From assembly GCA_016748015.1 (NCBI GenBank), contig JAAOMT010000034.1:1-64000 (forward strand): a stretch of 64,000 nt of DNA, read 5' to 3'. A model generated the notes under the pieces. That model made no database searches and was not told where the DNA came from. It worked only from the letters and a program-made list of their open reading frames with translations. The position numbers and the translations under genes were made by a program. Shown here piece by piece: positions 9,911-21,248 of this stretch (the first letter of the stretch is position 1; each line of letters opens with the position of its first letter). Source of the DNA: Geosiphon pyriformis (taxonomy: Eukaryota; Glomeromycota; Glomeromycetes; Archaeosporales; Geosiphonaceae).

Positions 9911-12900
9911 CTAAGCACTTATATGAATAGAGACTACATCACAAATACCTGAAAAAAACAAACAAGGTTTGTGAAACCTGAAACCAATACCAACAGCATT
10001 AGCAATACCCAACAACCTAACCATGCCAGGAGAGAACACCATAGGAAAACTGGAGACTGAAACAGAAATAGAACTATTACATGGAATTAGCCCATTCTTC
10101 TTCATAAAAGCCTGGTGTTTAGCATGGACTAGCTAAATATCATCTCGGAAAAACACACAAAACCCATGTACAAAATCCACAATATTCGAAGCCACAACCA
10201 TGGAATCTTTAAAAACTGACAATGACTCCTGATACCAACCACCAAAAACAAAGCCCTTATACAGAGCTGTACTGACTGCAGCATCTGCAATGCAAATAGA
10301 CAGCAACTGGGAGACACATGAAGAAAACTGAACCAAACTAAAATAAGCTTCCCAAGCCAACACATGAGCAACAAACAACTGAACATGGCCAGCAGCATCA
10401 AATAGACAAGAAAAAATATGGTCTGAGACCTCAATATCACCACAGAACAAACACATCACACTGGCATAGCACTTATTATACAAATGCTTCCACACAGCAA
10501 CAGGAAGCCGATGATGAAGAGCCTTCATAAAGTAAGTCTGTAAGCCAGCAGTACATCTACTAGTAAAACCCAAAGCCAAATGAGAATCCAGGTGTCACAC
10601 CAAAGAGGACCACAACCAATCAATATCAGGATGCAAACTGACTGGAACAACCCGTGAACCAGAACCAATCTCCCAGCACGCACAATGGACTGATCGGAAA
10701 ACATCGTGAACAAAATGCCTGGAATTACTAAAAACTGCAGCACCACCAGCCTTCAGAAACCTCTCACTGACCAAATAGGACAGGCACCAGGCAGAAAGAG
10801 TAGCACCTTTAGCAAGCACATCAGCATGCTTATTGCCCAGAACACTTGAATAATCTTTAACCTTAATCCAATTTATATCTAAATTTTTCTGACGAATGAC
10901 ATTGGCGATATGGCAACGCTCAATCCAACAACAATTTCTGAAGTCCAGACCAACCAACAAAGATTCTAATCTACATGCATCCAAAGCTGCCTGGCTGTCT
11001 GAGAACAAGTCAACTAAGCAAAAAGAAGGAATACACTCCAGAGCCAGAGCAATAGCCTGCAATTCTGTTAAAGTAGAAGAGACCAAACCAGACACACTCA
11101 CACCCAAACCTGAATTAATGTTCTCAAAAAAAACAGCAGCACCAGCCTTCATGTCAACAGTACCCAAATTACACAGAAAGGCAGTCAGCACCAGTATTCG
11201 ACAAATCATTACAAATGACAACAAAACCAAAAAATTAACAAACATCAGAAGGGTCAAGAAATTTTGTATGTGAAGAGCAAATAGAAAAAGAAACAACGTT
11301 ATCAAGAAAACGAACAGACAGATTAAACCAGAAAGAAACTGGACCATGGGGATCCAGTCTTTTCCAATGCTTGAAGGTCTTCTAGGCAAAAACAACACCA
11401 TTCTAGTCATGGAACTGTTCCACAAAGGCAATACTGTAATGCTTAAGAGAAGACACACATTTGAAAAAAATCTTCTTACCAAGAACACGAGACATTGGGA
11501 TACCACCTCGAAGACGAAAAGCATCAGCCAGAGAGCCACTCAAAGATAAATCACATCCAGAAAAAATACAAACCACATCTGCCAAAAAGTTATTCGAAGG
11601 GCTAATACTAACATGAGCTGGAAACAACAAAGGGTGATGAGGATGCCAGCTAAGAACCTGGAGGTCATGAGACCTATGAGAAAACAGATGGCCCAAAACA
11701 CCAGCAGAATTCGCAAAAGCAACAACAGATGCCAATTTGCTTTCAGCCTGAACCTGTTCAAAAGTCTTTAAATTGTACAGAGAAAGATGATGAAGTGCAT
11801 CATTGGGAAAGTCGAGCAGAAGTCCAGATTTAGATTTCAAACCTTTGTGAATCAGAGCATCCCATTTATTAAACACACTGACTGGAACAAAACTGAATTG
11901 AGTTCTGTAGCCAATAATAAGAAATAGAACTGAAGACACCAAATAAGCAAACTGCTTATCTGAAATTGTCTTTTTCAAAATGAGATTAACAAAAAACCGA
12001 ATGTCTGAATGTGCCTTAGCCAAGCTGGGTCTCGAAAGACCTTCAGAAGACAAAAATATGTCCAGATAATGATGAGGTTCCCTTTTTTTGGCAATGAAGA
12101 TAGGCAAGCCAATAATAGTCAAAACTGGATTAACAATCCGACAGTTGATAGAAATGGCCACAGTTTTGTCATTATTAATTAAAATGTCATTAAACCTGAA
12201 AAATTCACTAGCAATGTTAAGAATATATTGAGTAGCAACCTGGCTGCTACCAACCCAAATTGTATCATCAACAAAAGCACCAGCAGTCAGAAACAAAGTT
12301 AGTTTACTTTGAGATTCCACATGGCCAGTTTTGGAGACAAAATGAGAAATCAAATGGTAACTACATACACTTTTCTGTCTCCTGATCTCACACAGGAGCA
12401 AATCATAAAATATGCTCCAAAGAAGTGGCAAAAACACCTTCTCCTGATCCAAACCATCATGAACACAGTAACTGTTAGTCAACCCAAAATCTGTCATCAC
12501 TCTGTTAACACAATCATTATGAATGGAACCAAAGAACCTAATGAACCTATCACACATTTTAATCCTGACTAGACTCCTTCTAAGATGCTCCCAACCAACA
12601 AAGTCATAAGCTTTCCACATGTCTTACAACACTAGCCACAGCTCTTGGTTTTTCTCCAGGGCATCCTTGACCACAGAACCAATGGCAAAAATAGGTAACT
12701 GAGTAGTTGTCCCCTTCAAGACAGAGAAATTGTCCCCATAGAGCACATTAAAAGAGCTACAAGCCAAAGAAATCCAGTCTGAAAGAATCTTAGAAAGAAT
12801 CTTGTGAGCAGTTTCAATTAAAACAATAGATTGGGTATTTGTGAGAACACCCTCCTACTCATAGGGTTTAAGAATCATTGAAACCCAAGCTTCCCTTCAA

Positions 12901-14579
12901 AGTTCAGGTACTGACTCACAAATTAAGCAAAAATTCAAGAGCACTAAAAGCATATGCAAAACCAACTTGTCACAATACTTCCAAAGTTCATTAGCGATAC
13001 CAGAAAGACCAGCTGCTTTCTCATCAGGCAAATTTGAAACAACACCAAACATTTCCTTAAAATTGATCAAACACATTACATTAGAGAAGGTGCCATCAAA
13101 AACGTAATTCAAAGGCTAAAATTGGTGCACCCAAATGTCAGAAATATCAGAAACAACCACATGCTTCCAAGTCCAACCTTCCATAATTACATCCACCTTA
13201 GACTTAACCAACTTAGGCTTCAAGACCAGCTCCTCCCCCACAACCAGATGATCCAGCACCACTCTGCGAAAGGGGCACTCCAAAACGCTCCTAATGGTAT
13301 GACTCTTGTTTACCTCAAAATTCTCCATCCTCCTCTCGACAGCTTGCCTTATATGAAATTCTTTAGCACACTTAGATTCCATCAACTTAGAAGAGTGGTA
13401 AGACTTCCTTGTCTTAGACAGCTTAAAACAAATTGCATCAAAACCAGAGCCAGAAAGAAAAAGAGACTTTACTAATAAAACACCCACTGAATCAAGCCTG
13501 TCCCAAGTATCCAGCAATGAAGCAAAATTCCCACCAGAAACCAAATGAGAAGATTTCATCAACTTAGACATGAGCAGCTCAAGTTTATGTAATCTGAAGG
13601 ACACCTTATTAAAAACACTATCAAAATCTTTAAACCACTTTTTTCTGAATGTTCCCTCTGCTGAGAGAACAATAGTCTTGCGAACAGCATTCTACATTGC
13701 ATCCAAGTCTGAAAACTGTTTGGCTGTGACAAACTCATCCAAGAACATAGAAGCATTGTCAGCCATAGTGATCCTGAAATCAGACCACTTAATCTCATCA
13801 GCACCTTTGACATCATACTTCCAACAATCCTTATTTGCCTGCTTGCATAATGAATTCAACTAGACATCAAGAAGACCACCCAAGCCCACAAAAACAGAAA
13901 TGGCCTTGTAATCAGTGTCAAAAAATTCTTCAACACCAACCACACCACAATTTACCAAAGCACCAATCAAATTAGAAGAGACGAAAACATAATCAATCAT
14001 TTTAGCGACACTATGAGAGTTGCACCAGGTTGGTACTTTCACAAAAGAACTCCCATTCAAAGAATTGACCAAACCCAAATCAAAACATCTTTTAAAGCTG
14101 GCACACTTATGAGAGCCATCCTCATTGAAATCACCACCAAGGATGACAAAAAAAGACTCATTTACAGCTATAGCAATCAAGAAATTGACCTCACCAACTT
14201 GGGAGAACTGAGTGGTTGAAGAGGCACCAGTGTAAAACCCCAAGACAGAAACTGAAAGTTTGTTTCTAAAGAGTAATTTAATGCAAAAGAGGCAACCTGG
14301 AACCTTAGAAATCTTACTGACATGCTTAGCTAAAGAATTGTTCATAATGACCACAACACCAGCACCAACATAGCCAGAGTTCAATCCAGAAAAGAAAACA
14401 CGAACACCATCAAATTTATTAACCAGCCAAGGGTAGATCTTATCCTTTAACTTTGTTTCCATAAGAATTAAAACCAAATTGCCAAAATTCTTGTGTCAAT
14501 GTATAATGTCTTCCTGTTTCGCCAAATTGTTTATACTCCTTACATTACACATGGCGATCCTCTAAACTAAACTGGTCAT
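9911..14579 (-). pseudogene. L1 ORF2: endonuclease, reverse transcriptase, RNase H
   Basis: The start is the ATG at 14579 overlapping the ORF1 stop. An APE-type endonuclease is readable (MCNVRSINN, METKLKDK, LGGDFNEDGS, DTDYKAISV), then RT with the GKAAGLSGI region, NRVMTDFGLTN and the catalytic FVDD box intact at 12264-12275. The longest uninterrupted stretch is RT (11403-12620, 405 codons). RNase H shows ELQAIALAL, FSDSQAALD and LGNKHADVL but lacks its first motif (TDGS in relatives): a deletion of about 20 bases near 11170-11180 removes it and shifts the frame. The C-terminus has CLFCGDIEVSDHIFSC, a CX2C-X8-H-X4-C zinc-finger-like motif, and ends at TAG 9911-9913. It would nick the target and prime reverse transcription; not functional here. 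Confidence 0.88.
14576..14579 (-). promoter_or_regulatory. ATGA stop-start overlap between L1 ORF1 and ORF2
   Basis: On the minus strand the ORF1 stop TGA (14578-14576) shares two bases with an ATG (14579-14577) that begins the ORF2 frame. L3 has the same ATGA, L2 a mutated ATAA, and L4 TAATG at the same place, so the overlap is conserved. Confidence 0.65.
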
Positions 14580-16395
14580 TGGGACAAATAAGATAGAAAC
14601 AAATCCGAACCAGAACACAAAAGATCCAATCTCACCAGGATCAAACTGAATGAAGCTTCCAGACCAGACATCTTGAATTCCAAACCACCCAATTTGGAGA
14701 TAAGAACCTTTGAACCACTTGAACTAAAAACAGCAGCAGAATCACCACCATCAAAAAGAAAGAGAATGGACGAAGCCAACACACCATCCAGAGCCATATC
14801 CGAGGCCACAACTGAAGCCAAATACACAGAAACAGCCAAAGGGGAAGCACAAAAAGGAGATGCCAATGGCACCAACTCAAAAGAACTCAATTTTCTGAGA
14901 ATAACAGACACTTAATTAGAGAGGATTTCCATAGATCATTCCAACACTGTCAGACAATTATTTAAGTTATCGACTTGATAACAAAAAGAACCAAATAATA
15001 AAGATGCACCATCAGAAAGCAACCCAGAGCCAGAAGGGGAGGCAAAGGACACCACTTAAGCCCATAATTTACTATCAAAGGCAGCTGGACGAGAAATAGA
15101 AACATTTTTCCTGGCATACAATTTGGCTAGCTGAAGGCAGGACACACCAAAAAAAGGTCTTTTCATTAAATTGGAAGGCACAGAAGGTGATGAATCAAAG
15201 GCATCACACTCGAGAGCTGAATGTCCAAAATGCCCACATCTACCACACCGAACCAGCTCCAATCTAGCCCATGACAATCGAACACCACCAAAAATTGGCT
15301 CAGTATGAAAAACAGACTCCAACATTTCATCAAATTCAAAGCACACCACAGCACAGTGGAACCAATTGCCAATCTCCAATGATCTATTGATAACACAAGT
15401 TTTCCCTCCAGCCCCATTCAAAAGTGTACCAAGATCATGTGCAGTAGTGTCCACAGGCAAAGTAAATAGCAGCACTCTAAACCAATCCCTAGAAGCTCAT
15501 GTATCATGATCTCCCATGGCCATAGTCACATGAACTAAATCTTTCCCAATTAGGAATGACTATCTTGAAGTCAATTGCACAGCCTGGTCTGAATCAGCGA
15601 ATTTCACCACAGTCTTCTGCCACATACCAACCAACTGGATTTTGATTGACTTAATTATTCCAAACTCAGAGACTATGGCAATGATCATGTCTTTAGGCAT
15701 ATTCATGAGAATTTCTTTGATCACCACAGCCCAATCTAAACAAAGCTCTTGTTTCTTCATATTGTTGTTTACGATGATTCCTTTTTTTTTGGCCAATGAT
15801 GCAGCTTTTCTCATGCTCTCCTTAGAAGTAAATGTTGATCGGATGATCCCTTCAAATTTTGAGAGGGTAGTGGCCCCCCCAAAATCATTAATCTTTGAAA
15901 AAATTTTCCTGATTAATTGAGTTTTCGCCGTTGCCGATTTGTCTTCAACTGCTAAAAGATTGATATTCAAGGCAAAAGATTTTTTGACAGGCACCTCCAC
16001 TTGAGTTTTGATGATAAAAAAATTGATCTATTTACTATTAGAAGAGACTTTCTTTATTGGAGATGGAAAAGGTTTAACCTCTTCATCTATGGTAAAGTTG
16101 GGGAAACTGAAGGGGGAGCCAAAATCCATGCCAGTACTTAATCTATTTGCTCTTGGAGTATTAACAGCTGAATTCAGAAGAGAGCCATTACTACCACCAG
16201 ACATATTAACGTCATTTTCATCACCTGATAAGCTTTCCACATCAGAAAAAGCACTATTACCAGAATCAAACTTCAGAGAGATGTTCTGCTTATTGCCAGA
16301 ATATTTAACATTCCCAAGAATGACTTTCTTCTTTTGAGTAAAGGAACCATTAACAAGACCATGAAAAGCACCTTTGAGCACCTTTTTTTTGACAT
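14576..16395 (-). pseudogene. L1 ORF1: RNA-binding protein (RRM-like, CCHC)
   Basis: A frame from ATG 16395 (or slightly upstream, since the frame is open to a TAG near 16465) to TGA 14576-14578. After a Ser-rich, charged N-terminus (GNVKYSGNKQN, DVESLSGDENDV) comes an RRM-like domain: KEILMNMPKDMIIAIVSEFG, then IKIQLVGMWQKTVVKFADSD. A second similar unit starts at LLFTLPVDTTAHDLGTLL and ends with the knuckle CGRCGHFGHSALEC (CX2CX4HX4C). A leucine-rich, possibly coiled-coil C-terminus follows (LGGLEFKMSGLEASFSL). In LINEs this protein packages element RNA. Stops occur around 15555, 15476 and 14915-15055. Confidence 0.85.
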
Positions 16396-16555
16396 ACTGC
16401 CACTAGAAGCAGTCTCCGAATCCACGACAAAAGGGTTATTAATTAAAGAAATATTGATATAATACTAACAAAAAAAAAAACAAAAACTTCTTTTTCAGAA
16501 AAAACTTGTTAGGAGTTTTTGGAGATAAGAGAGAAAGAAGTTTTAATTTTATTTT

Positions 16556-17334
16556 CTATAAAAAACTGGATTTAAAATATTAAACTTATCAAAAACATGA
16601 AAAAAACCATTTAATATTTTAAAAAAATTGTTATTAAATATAATAAAAATTTAAGAAATTGTTTTTTGGTTGTTTTAATTTTTTTTGATTATTTAAGCAA
16701 CAATAAAAAAAAAGTAAATTAATTATTAAAAATTTTAAAAATTTTAAAAAAACAAAAATTATATTAGAACTATTTTAGATAAAATTTTTTAATAAAACTT
16801 TGAAAAAAAAATACTTTTAATTAAAAATAAAAAAATGTTTTTTTAAAAAATAAAAAAATTGTAATTTTTTACTTTATATTAAAATAATATTTTATTTATT
16901 ATATTAAATTAATTATTAAACTTTTTATTTAAATTTTGTATTTTAAAATATTTAGATATTGTTATTAAAATTATAAAATTTGTTATGATTTTTGTTGTTA
17001 TTATTTTTTATAATTTAATAAAATTTTTGTTGTTAAATTAAAATTTATTAACTTATAATAATATATTATTATTTATTTTAAACTTTAAATTTGTCAAAAT
17101 TTTTTTGGTTTGTTAATTAATTTTAATAAAAAACAATATTTGAATTTTTTAATTAAAAAAAATGATTATTTTATTTAATATATTTTTTGGCTATATAACT
17201 TTTAAAATCAATAAAATAATTATTTAAACATATAATTAAAATTAAAAATTACAAATTTATATATATATATATTTATAATTATTATTAAAGCAAAAAACAA
17301 AAAAATTATATTTTTTTTATTTTTTAAAGCTTTT
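16556..17334. other. AT-rich spacer with a decayed repeat
   Basis: Between L1 and L2. The part from about 16920 to 17200 resembles two other desert segments (about 35345-35580 and 37045-37275): each has a stretch like TAATAATATATTATT preceded by a decayed leader. In 35345-35580 this translates to a worn form of the RRM phrase VKLK..LWQY.VVNFK, so this is probably a third copy of an old LINE ORF1. Confidence 0.5.
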
Positions 17335-17344
17335 AATAATATAG
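17335..17344. repeat. Target-site duplication of LINE L2
   Basis: AATAATATAG at 17335-17344 is repeated exactly at 34143-34152, directly after the poly-A tail of L2. Confidence 0.8.
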
Positions 17345-17478
17345 GAATCTTAAGAATCTTTTTCTCATCAATTCCTTGACCACTATGAGAGCAAAAAATT
17401 TTTTGGAGAAATTATTTTACTTTATTCCTTTTCCCTTTGTTCATTCAAGTCATTTCTTTTAATATATTCTTTTTTGTT

Positions 17479-17857
17479 ATGATAGAACCAGTAGACTTGT
17501 CTACTGGAAATTCTGGCTCAGTTTCAGCTGGTTTGGGGATCTGCCTAAATGCTAAAAAGAATTGTTTGAATACAGTCTATTCTCATGGTGCGTCCTACAA
17601 GAAAACGAAAAAGCATGTGGCTGGCGTTGTGATTGATTCGTCTGCAGGCTCTCTGAGTTTGGAAGATTTTGGTGATGCTGGTGTCAAGTCTGTGGTGTCT
17701 TGGAACAGTAAAGTTGGAAGCATTACCAGCAGCATAAGTGATCTGTTAGATGTTGAGAATATGGTGAACATAGTGGCCAAAGAAACCAGCTGTGCAGAAT
17801 CTGGCGAGGACAACAGTATGGACAAAGCAACACCAAAGAAAACCTGCACTTAGATAT
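17479..17857 (+). pseudogene. L2 ORF1, N-terminal part
   Basis: Begins ATGATAGAACCAG at 17479, aligned with the L3 ORF1 start ATGGAACCAG. It encodes a low-complexity Ser/Lys/Asp-rich N-terminus (KKTKKHVAGVVIDSSAG, then SWNSKVGSI) that corresponds to the L3 protein along its length (KKPKKPVVGNVIDSSAD). A TAG stop precedes the Gypsy-C LTR at 17851-17853. No folded domain is recognised in this segment; a charged, probably disordered region is likely. The rest of the protein continues at 27781. Confidence 0.8.
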
Positions 17858-18848
17858 TGTTACTAGTAGAATTTTTGTTATTAATTAGCATAAAATTACC
17901 CTTATAATCCTATAATTAATTAGTATATTAATATCATTTCAAATTATTATTTATTATTTAATCAATTATTACATATTACAATTCAATTTAAATAATTTAA
18001 TTAGTATAACAGAAAGTAAGATGATCAAATTACACAATATCCTAAACTTTGTAACATTCTAAAATTCACCGAAATTTACAAAAATTTGCCAAAATTTACA
18101 GAAATTTGCCAAAATTATGAATAGTTCACCCAAATTAATCAATAGTTCAGCAAAATAACTTGTAGTTTATTAAAATGTATCTTTAGTTTGCCAAAATTTG
18201 AGCAAAAAAAAAAAGTGCAAGTTCATAGACTAGTACTACAACAAGTTGTATAAAAGAAGAGCTTTTCTCTTCAAAAAAATGTATCTTACTTTAGATTTAT
18301 CTCTTAAAACCGTTCTTATACACACAAAAAGAAATAAATATTAAATAATTTGAAAAACCAAATTCTTTAATTATTGTATTTGGAAAATTCCCAAAACCCA
18401 ACTAACATTTCAAAATTAATTAGCTACCAATTTCAGTAAACTGTTAGTAACTCCAGGCCTGGATAGAAAACGTTTCCCTTGACAGAATTCTATTTCTTTT
18501 ACATTTCTTTTCTTTTTTTTTTCTTTTTTTATTACAATCATTAGGGTAGCCTACAGACGAGATTCCTGTAGAAGAGTTGACTTTCACAGCAAAGTAACTA
18601 CACATTTTTAGTAAGCTCCCAGACAAGCAATTTCTGGGAAAGAGTTGACATTTACTACAATATAACTACATAAAGTAACTAGCAAGGAATTGGCCATTCC
18701 ACTTATAAGCCCAGCAGTTCAAATTATAGAAGATAATTTGAAGAGAAAATTCAGTTACTGGAGGTTCAACCACATCCAGAAAACGTGAATTCACAGCAAA
18801 CAGGTATCAACAACATTACAAAAAAGAGACCAAAAACCTCTGGTAACA
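17858..18848 (+). repeat. 5' LTR of Gypsy-C
   Basis: Starts TGTTAC and ends GTAACA. It carries short AAATTTGCC/AAATTTACA repeats at about 18070-18115, with one unit more than the 3' LTR, which accounts for the length difference. Promoter and start site should lie inside but are not identified. A 60-codon minus-strand frame in it (18444-18626) is duplicated in the other LTR and is not taken as a gene. Confidence 0.92.
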
Positions 18849-18850
18849 TT

Positions 18851-18868
18851 TGGTGCTCTCCCACAGAA
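18851..18868 (+). other. Primer-binding site of Gypsy-C
   Basis: TGGTGCTCTCCCACAGAA begins two bases after the 5' LTR. The first TGG is the complement of the CCA end of a tRNA; a matching tRNA would end in GGGAGAGCACCA. The tRNA identity is not determined. Confidence 0.7.
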
Positions 18869-19010
18869 ATAACACAGCAACAACAAATTCAAAGTGGCAA
18901 CCACACTAGACACAGCAACTCTAAAGTATTACTAGTCAATTTACACCCACTGCAAGCAAATATTCAACATTCCAGACGGAATTGAAGTTGTAAAAAAATC
19001 AGTATACTAA

Positions 19011-20588
19011 TACATTGAAAACTGCATCAACAATTATCTTTTTGGAAACTACAATATTTCAGAAGTTAGAAGCAACCTCTACAATAATTTAGTGCACTAT
19101 TCACAATTGGGAACAGAAGACCTGAACAGTGAAACACTTGCTACCTACTTCCAAGAACTTAATTTTAACATTATTGAGTATTGTGAAGAAAAATACCCAA
19201 TACAGTCTAAATACTCTTTTGACTTTGAATTAGAGACAGAAACAAGCAACAAAGGCAAACAAAGATTGAAGCAATACTCAAAAACCACTTCAAACACTCC
19301 AACACTACAAAAGACAACTGCCAAACACTTGCAAACACCTGAACAAGGAACCAGTATCAAATTACCACTTTTTATTACACTATTTCCAATTTCATTTGTT
19401 CAACCACAAACACCAAATTCACCACTTAACCACTTTTCCAGACCAGAAGATTTTCAGTTACCTAGAAACCCTACTCAACAGCAGGAACCAATATTAACAA
19501 GTGCCAATATTATTAATTACTTACAGAAAAATGAAAGTAATCATTCAAAAAGCTTGGAAAGTGAAGAAACTGAATCAGAACCAGAAGAAATTACAGAAAA
19601 TGAAAAAGAAATGACAACTGCTTACATTGCAAAAATCTCAGAATTCACTGGTAAAGACAATGATACTAGTCCTCAAGAATGGCTTGACAAAGTTCAAAAA
19701 GCAGGAGATACAAATGGTTGGATTGCAGCAAGAATGCTCAAAGCAATTCTCTATTTTCTCCAAGGAACAGCAGAAGAATGGTTTGAAAATTTAGAAGAAC
19801 TATTTGAAAACTGGCAAGCATTCAAAGATGCTTTTCTACAACAATTTACTGACAACAATACCTCTATTACTCTCAGAAACTGCTTTCACAATATCAAACA
19901 AGAAACATCTGAAACTGTTATGACCTATCTTGAAAGATTTAACAAACTTCTCAGACAAATCCGACAATTGGAAACCAATAACTACTATTCTGATGCTTAA
20001 ATTCTGGATCAGTTTATAGCAGGGTTAAAAAACAAACTGATTAAAAAAGTCCATCCACATGCTCTAACAGACTTAGCAACTGCTATTAGACATACAAAGA
20101 GCTATGAAATGGCAATGGAAGAAGCAAATCACACCAAGCTTGTAAACCTTGCAATTAGAGAAACCAGCTCAGCAGCTGAAGAGAAGATAGACCAACTCAC
20201 AAAAAAAGTTGAAAGCTACTTCACAAACCAACAACAACAGCAACAACAACCACAAAGATATCAATCTCCACAACACCGCAACCAAAACAATTTTGGATCA
20301 CCATCCAACAACCAACCTCAAAATTGTCATTATTGTGGAATTCCAGAACACTGAAAACGAGATTGTAGGAAATTACAAAGAGATCAACAAAACAGAAGTA
20401 ATCAACATTACTCTTTACCACAACAATCCTATTACCAATCTCTACTATCAACCTATTATTCACCAAGACCACAAAATCAAAACAGTTACTATCCACCAGC
20501 TCCACAACCAATACAGCAACAATATCAGCAATCTTTACCAATTCAGCCATATCAAACACCATCCACTTAACAATATTAAGTACCAGCA
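19011..20588 (+). pseudogene. Gypsy-C Gag with CCHC zinc knuckle
   Basis: Gag forms the virus-like particle and binds element RNA. The frame is readable from about 19011, after a TAA at 19008, and has no clear ATG, so the true start is upstream and decayed. A Pro/Gln/Thr-rich N-terminal region leads to a retrotransposon Gag-like helical domain: DTSPQEWLDKVQKAGD, LKAILYFLQGTAEEWFENL, then TVMTYLERFNKLLRQI. A Gln-rich linker (poly-Q at about 20230) precedes the knuckle CHYCGIPEH-TGA-KRDC at 20325-20366, where the TGA replaces the usual Trp of a CX2CX4HX4C motif. Other stops are at about 20000, 20569 and 20578. Downstream it continues into protease in the same frame. Confidence 0.85.
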
Positions 20589-21248
20589 AGAAGATTGGTT
20601 CAACATAACCAATTCACACCCCAAAATCAATTGCAGAGTAACCACAACAGAATTAATCCAAATAACCAGTTGGTTTCCCGAAATTCTGGTCAGCAAAGAC
20701 CCAATCACTATTACACTCAACCCAGTTATCTTACAATACCAGAGGAATCGGATTTTCAACAAACTGCACTTTCTGAAAGTGAAGTTGCGGCACCAAGATC
20801 AAACCCTTCCAACCACACTATTCCACCAGTTCAAATTGTTCAAAATGCTAATCTGTCAGATATATTTCCATTTGAATTTGAAGCAAATGAATCACCATTT
20901 CTGCTTAGTAATGCAGCAGTCAATAAACAAAAAGCAATTACTGCTATGTACACAGAAGCTACAGTGGAAGGAAAACCCATTCGCTTAATCTTAGATAGTG
21001 GATCGGCTAGAAGTATTATCACTTACCAGCTGATGCAACAACTCAAACAAAATGTGGATAGACCAGCTCAAACAGTTATTGTCACAGTTGATGATATAAA
21101 GAAGACTCCAGTAGGAGAAATTGATGATTTCCTCTTTACAATTGATGGAATCACCATTCCAGTTAAAGTTCTTGTTATGGATGCACCCCAATATCAAGCT
21201 CTAGTCGGAAATAATTGGCTTTTCAAGGCCAATGCAAACCTAAACTGA
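20589..21248 (+). pseudogene. Gypsy-C aspartic protease
   Basis: A retropepsin-type protease that would cut the Gag-Pol polyprotein. After a Gln/Asn/Pro-rich linker the domain starts about ITAMYTEATVEGKPIRL. The active-site triplet is LDSGS at 20991-21005 (DSG at 20994-21002), followed by ARSIITYQLMQQL. The flap region is near PVGEIDDFLFTIDGITI, and the end is the typical VLVMDAPQYQALVGNNWL. The protease core itself is unbroken; a TGA follows at 21246-21248 where a Trp is plausible. It is in frame with Gag, so the element may have made one fused Gag-Pol. Confidence 0.88.

Larger units (their letters stand above)
9772..16544 (-). mobile_element. L1: full-length LINE (non-LTR retrotransposon), minus strand
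   Basis: A 6.77 kb element flanked by an 11 bp direct repeat. The oligo-T next to the left repeat is the poly-A tail read on the plus strand, so the element lies on the minus strand. Its 3' UTR is shared with L2-L4 (a stretch near GACTGGTCACATGTAG and the tail TTTGGA..TCACTCATTAA). Two overlapping ORFs: ORF1 with RRM-like and CCHC domains, and ORF2 with endonuclease, RT, RNase H and a terminal Cys/His motif. The RNase H-bearing I/Tad-like group is the likely placement, by domain order only. It is inactivated by stops and a 20 bp deletion. Confidence 0.9.

Noticed and set aside
10896-11273. Plus-strand frames of 100-125 codons inside L1 (also inside L4)
   Set aside because: They are antisense shadows of the RNase H and RT coding sequence, which has clear motifs on the minus strand.
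18444-18626. Minus-strand 60-codon frame, present again at 27376-27558
   Set aside because: The two are near identical because they lie in the two LTRs of one element; no other sign of coding.
20352-20354. TGA read as Trp (alternative genetic code)
   Set aside because: TGA does fall at Trp positions, but TAG also replaces Trp (for example at 692 and 24298), and TAA/TAG replace Gln. The intact RIB5 and RPL13A use ordinary codons with normal stops. G-to-A decay explains all of it.
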